Shown: positions 58,825-64,000 of the stretch, one piece after another
Position numbering within the stretch: the first letter of the stretch is position 1
Layout of the letters: the number at the start of each line of letters is the position of its first letter
Source: Atherix ibis
Taxonomy: Eukaryota > Arthropoda > Insecta > Diptera > Athericidae
DNA length: 64,000 bases
Assembly (NCBI GenBank): GCA_958298945.1
Contig: OY282605.1
Span: forward strand, 29,738,811-29,802,810
Reading direction: 5' to 3'
Position numbers and translations under genes: made by a program
Notes under the pieces: generated by a model
Databases searched by the model: none
Told to the model about the DNA's origin: nothing
The model's input: the letters and a program-made list of their open reading frames with translations, nothing else

Positions 58825-61800
58825 ATAACAGCTTTTGAATAAGTTTTGTATCAAAAACAACATCAAACATTTGCAAGGTTTTTGTGCTTTCATTGGAACT
58901 TAAATTATTCAGTAAGAACTATTTATCCGTTGGTTACTACAGAAATATTTATTATAAAAAATTCGACTACACAGACAGAATTGTTTTTTTAGACTAAACG
59001 AATAAATTCTGTTAAGTAAAAGAGAATAACTTTTATACAAAATAGAAAATCAGCCATTTTATTTATGCTTTAACATAAACTGTTTAATTTCAATATATTG
59101 GTTACGTGTTTTTTATTATAACTTTTATGAGTTATAATTTTTTATAATTTCTTATTTTAATATTTTATATGAATTTTTATTAAAATCAAATATGATTGAA
59201 TTTCAGAGAATACAATCAAATCACATTTTGTAGGATTCAAAGTATAGTTTTTTTTGTCGTTGTGACAGAGTTTTTATCCAAAAAAATTTCATAACTACAT
59301 TTTAATAAAATTAAACCATTACTTTTCTATATTCATTTTTAATTAATATCATTATGAATATTATTTCCAAAATAATTCACATAATATCAAATCTAAAGAA
59401 GATTAAAAAAAAAGGGGCACAATAAAAAATGCATTTTGCTTGCTTAAATTGAATTAAGTGTGTATATTTTCACTGCAATAACTTCTTCATTACGTTCAAG
59501 GAGAAATATTGGGATTGGTTAAAGTTACTTAATTTTTCTACCCAAAATTCCAATGTGCAACAAACAATCAAAATGTTTTCAAATTAAATTTATAATAAAT
59601 TAAAGAGTAGAAAGTGCAACATTGAATCGAACTAATAAAGATATTTCAATAAAAAAAAAAACCCAATACATTTAACAAATATCTTTTTAAAAAAAATACC
59701 TTCAAAATAATTGTAATCATAATAATCAGAATAATAATAATAATAAATAATAAAAAAATAATATTGAACAAATTCAAGTATGCAACAAAAGAAACTTCGA
59801 AATTGTTGGAATAGAAAAGAAATTTTTTTGAAATTCATTTATTGGTATTTCGTGATGATTTCTGAATATATCGTTATTATCATCTGTTTAAATAATAAAT
59901 TTTTTTCCTTTGACCTATGATTATAGATATTATATACATTTTTTTTTAACTTTATGCAAAATAATCAAATTCAAAGTGAAAGTTTTCCTATTCATGGTGC
60001 TTCTGTTTAAAATTTACTATTTAATATTCAGAAGATTATTTTCACAAAAATATCAGTTCATTTCCTTCCTTACTTATAATAAAAGGGAAAATATCTTTTT
60101 CTTAAAATAAACGCCCCCCCCCCTCCTCTCATTTACTCGCAATCTTTTTTCTAAAAGATAATTTTATTTTTTACCAAAAAGACAATATTTTCTCAAAATT
60201 TGTATTTTGAAAAAACTAATAGAAAAAAAAACTAGTTAAACAGTTAGAAATCAAAATTATAATTTCTAATTTATAGAATTAAGAAAAAAAAGAGAAGAAA
60301 AAAATTAATAACTACAAGATTAGTCATTGTAAGACAAGTTTTCTTATTTAGTTTCCTATTTAAGTGTTTTGATGATATCAACTTAAATAGTATGAAACAT
60401 TAACTTACGAATACGTGTATTATATAAATTCTCTCGACCATATTTATATTACGACGCAAAATGTTGAATTAATCCGTAAAAAAAAACCAACTTACCCATG
60501 ACTCAATTTAGAATAATTTTTTTCTCTTATAATTTTCTTTAAGAGATTTTAAATAGATTTTTTTTTTTTTAAATAAGTTTTAATGGTAAATTTATTTTAG
60601 TTTTATAATATTTTAAAGGAATTATTAATAAAAAATAACTTTTATTTGTTATAAAATTAGCAGAAAGACTCATTTTTTTCATATCAGAACAATAAATCAT
60701 TATAAAATAGGAGAAAATTTTGGTGTTTTTTTTTTATTTTGAAAAGTTAAAAAGTTTTTATAAAAACAAATTTAAAAAAAAAAAAAAATTTTCTATTTTT
60801 TAATAATAAATATCGAATTCATTTAGTAGAAAGCAAAAATCTTTCCTACAGTTTACAAAAAGTTTTAATTTTTTTCGATGTCGAAAAAAAATGCATTTTA
60901 ATTTAAGTAATTTTTTTATTATACAAAAAAGAAATTTTCATACAAGAAAAATTAAATATTTATTTTATTAATCAGACTTATATAAGATGTAATTTTAAGA
61001 ATATTTTGTTATAAAATAACAATAATGAGCCGATTTTTTTTTATATCAAATACGAGTAAAAGGAAAGTTGTTGCATCACAACGATGCAAAAACAAATCTT
61101 TTCGAATTATCTTTTAATTGTCACACCTATGTAGTTTATTTGCATCTTTATGAGGATCTTATTGTTTTTTATTGAAAAAAATCAGTATTATTTAAAATAC
61201 AATACTATTGTATAAAAACTAATAAATTAGTAAACTTAAGACTCTATTGAAAATTATAGTTTTTGCAATATTGTCTACCCATAGTATAACTATAGACTTT
61301 GATGAATATAATTACAATTTTAGGCAATAATATCTAATTATTTAGAAATAAATTATTATATAATATATAAAAAACTATATAATAACGTTTTTCTAATTAT
61401 TTAATTTATTAATACTAAAACAAATAAAATAAAATGTAAAATATTGATTTTTCCCACTTTAGTTTTGTTCAAAAACGTTTTCTTAACAAAATAAAGCTAA
61501 CTTTGTAAGGTTTATACTCCATTCCGAATACACAAACCTGAACCGAAAGCCATTTTCTTTTGGTCTTAAAATCTTTTTCTTTTATCTTAAAAACAAATTA
61601 TAAAAATATCAAATAATTATTTAGAAAGCAATTTTTTATAATTTCCATAAATATAATAGTTAATCTAATATTAATTTATTCAAATTATCAATAAGAAAGT
61701 TATTAATTATTAAACTTTAAATAAAACAAATTTATTATTTATGATTTTTTACAAAAAAAAAAAATTATATTTACATAGCATAAGAAAAAAGGGGCATATT

Positions 61801-62954
61801 CTATAAAATAAGGTATTTTGAAAACAGCAAGTAAATAACATTTTTGTAATAGAAAAGATTAAAAGTTTATAGAAAATTGCAATTTTCTTTTACGAATTGT
61901 AGATTTTTCCGAGTATGATATTTAATTAGAAACTCTTTTTTTTCCAATGTTATTTTTAAATAATTCAAAACCTAACACAACATTCACTTTTATTAAAGAA
62001 AATTTTTCTTGTAAATAAGTAAAAAAAAAAGAAATTGAAAATTATATTTGCAAACTAATGAATCAATATTGGGAATATTTTTTAGTAAGCTAACAATGGT
62101 AAAATTAATCAATAACTATGATATGACAGTTATTGATCATGTTTGCAAATTGAAAATTACCAATTATTCTCTCTCTTCAAATAATAAAAATAAACATGAA
62201 ACAAGAAGTTTTTATATGTAAATATGCTGTAGCATAAAAGAAAATTACAAAAAGAAACTTGATTAAAATGAATTTTTTCTTCCTTATTTTAGCAAATGTT
62301 TTTTTTTGGAAATACAAATTTTCTAATAAAATTTTTAGTAGTTTTTTTAATAAAACCACTAAAAAATATATTTTCCAAAAAAAAGTGAAAATTATATTTG
62401 AATAAAAAAAACTATTTTAACTGTAAGCACATTGTTTTTGAATACGAAACTAGTCGAAAACGAAAGATTTAAGACAGAAACTGGAAAATATTTTAGAATT
62501 ATAATAAACTAATAATTGATAAATCTAATTTTATATGAAAAATGCAAATATTCAATAATACCAAAAATATATTAAAGACAGAAAATAACTTTTACTATAC
62601 ATAATCACAAGGTCATTTATTGCCAAATAAGTGTAATTAATTATTTCCAATTTAAATATAAAAAAAATGTGGTATTTTTAAATAAAAATAAATTATATTC
62701 TATATTTTTTTTGCATTACCAAATATCAATAACTTGTTTTAAATAGAAAACTATTAGAATATAATAAAAATAAACTATAAATTTTAGAAAACAATAAATT
62801 TATTACAAACTATAAATTTCAAGAAATAAAATTTATTTCTATTGAAAACGAACTAACCCGATATGGATGGTGCCAATAATGATTCAAATTTAAACGTAGG
62901 ACTTAATTCAGTACCGAATGTGGTCCTTGAGAATTGAATTAGAACACAGCTAGA
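58825..62954. other. Extremely AT-rich, no gene recognised
   Basis: Motif R-b copy 3 at 58864-58900 and a C run at 60112-60122 are the only distinct items. All open frames are low-complexity. Confidence 0.55.
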
Positions 62955-63890
62955 TGCTTTTTTTTAAGTGTATAATGTGTGTTTGTATGAAGAAATCTGT
63001 CCCCAGCGTTGGAAGGAATCTGTCTGCAGCGTTCTTCTTCTACCGAAGGGTAAGAAACCATTCGATGGTCCATCCTACTACCACCCTATTTGTTTATTGG
63101 ATATGGCCTGGAAAGTGTTGCAAAGAATAATTTACAATCGCTTGGAGTAGTATACCGAGGAGCCCAAAGATCTATCAAGAAACCAGTATGAATTTAGAGA
63201 GGTTATATTAACGTTGGATATCATCTAGACAGAAGTTGATATGGCCCGTTAGGCAGTTGAAGGAAAACTATGGAAACGAGGTACTAAGCAATACTGCGGC
63301 ATCGGTAAACTTGATGTCGAAAATCCCAATTTTGGTATCGTAATAGTCCTGCAGTATATTAGAAAAATAATTGCAGACTATCTTACCGACACAACGCTGA
63401 TATACGGTACCAAAATTAGGACGTAAGCATACACCATCAGTCGCAAAGCCCCGCAGGGCTCAGTCCTCGGCCATTGCCATGGAATATCACGTATGACGCG
63501 CTGCTCAAACCGCCAATGCGTAAAGGAGTAACTTTGCTTTTGATATTGCGGCGATTTCTTTTGAAATGTTATTTTCACAGCCATATAACTTTCTGCAATA
63601 TAATTTCAATATCTGCGAATTCAGATAGACGTCAATATCTGAAAATCACTGCTGAAAAAGTAAGTCGGGTTGTAAATACCTTAGCAAGGATCATTTCTAA
63701 CCATGGAATGCCCAAAAAGAGGTGCGCAGGCTTCTGTTCATAGTTGTCGGCTCTATGATACTCTTCACATCCCCTGTTTTGACAGAAGATATAGTGACGA
63801 AAACGTATGATCGTCAGGTGGTGGCATTCAAAGTCGCAACAGCATTCCTTACTATCTTGTATAATGCTGTCTGGTAGATGAAAAGAGCCG
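62955..63890 (+). pseudogene. R1-type LINE reverse transcriptase, decayed
   Basis: The translation gives YEEICPQRWKESVCSVLLLP, KGKKPF, a degraded SYRPICLLD block, then WKVLQRIIYNRLE and DLSRNQYEFRE. KLWKRGTKQYC, RKAPQGSVLG, ITYDALLKPPMRKGVTLL and a C-terminal segment KITAEKVSRVVNTLARIISN follow. Order and wording fit R1/TRAS-like elements. The active-site box is lost in a deletion after GVTLL. Stops are frequent and no ends were identified; it ends near 63890. Confidence 0.85.
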
Positions 63891-64000
63891 GAATATAATG
63901 AAATCTGTAGTGGATTGATGCCCACTATAGTCTACACTGTAGATAGTATACACTGTAGATGTACTGTACTCAACAACAAGAAAAAACGAATAAATATAAT

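Noticed and set aside
58302..60122. Poly-C and poly-G runs (also near 46.4 and 47.1 kb) as functional G-quadruplex elements
   Set aside because: Single homopolymer runs without spaced G tracts; they may be sequencing or slippage products.

Overview
The window looks like nuclear DNA of an insect, most probably a fly (Diptera). It is very AT-rich, holds one multi-exon PDZ-domain gene with short and long introns, and is otherwise crowded with decayed transposable elements of types common in insects: Tc1/mariner elements of several subfamilies, and non-LTR retrotransposons of Jockey, I and R1 type plus an RTE-like scrap. No rRNA, tRNA, CRISPR or bacterial feature is seen. The species cannot be named from the sequence alone.

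Layout. 1-4.0 kb: a three-level nest, with an I-type retrotransposon inside a mariner inside a Jockey-type reverse-transcriptase relic. 5.5-6.3 kb: a short retroposon with 13-bp target-site duplications, inserted into a second repeat. 8.9-10.4 kb: a DD41D-type transposase relic whose middle has expanded into about 11 tandem units. 11.0-13.0 kb: a Jockey fragment, then a full-length mariner with both inverted repeats. 13-17.6 kb: AT-rich, nothing recognised. 17.6-19.15 kb: a mariner relic whose second-catalytic-Asp segment has become an 82-bp minisatellite. 19-24.4 kb: mostly AT-rich. 24.4-27.3 kb: DD41D relics and a second I-type copy. 28.4-29.4 kb: a mariner that carries 127 bp of an exon of the host gene. 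30.9-32.2 kb: a 167-bp tandem array followed by a mariner relic.

33.16-47.60 kb, minus strand: the host gene. Four exons (47603-47315, 44910-44867, 44792-42235, 34901-33160) join in frame to 1,544 codons, with an N-terminal PDZ domain followed by a long low-complexity tail. The gene is 3'-incomplete or ends just past exon 4. Intron 2 has a GC-AG boundary. Introns 1 and 3 are filled with transposon remains, including a nearly complete DD41D element and a mariner with a long open frame. 49.2-50.6 kb: another DD41D relic, expanded into a mixed direct and inverted array. 50.6-62.9 kb: AT-rich, with one more DD41D relic (57 kb) and two hairpins. 62.96-63.9 kb: an R1-type reverse-transcriptase relic.

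Main themes. (1) Five separate transposase relics have each amplified a different internal slice into a local tandem array. (2) The PDZ gene has twice donated short sequence copies, once into a mariner 5 kb away and once into its own splice-donor flank. Both suggest templated repair. All identifications come from reading translations by eye; no database search was possible.
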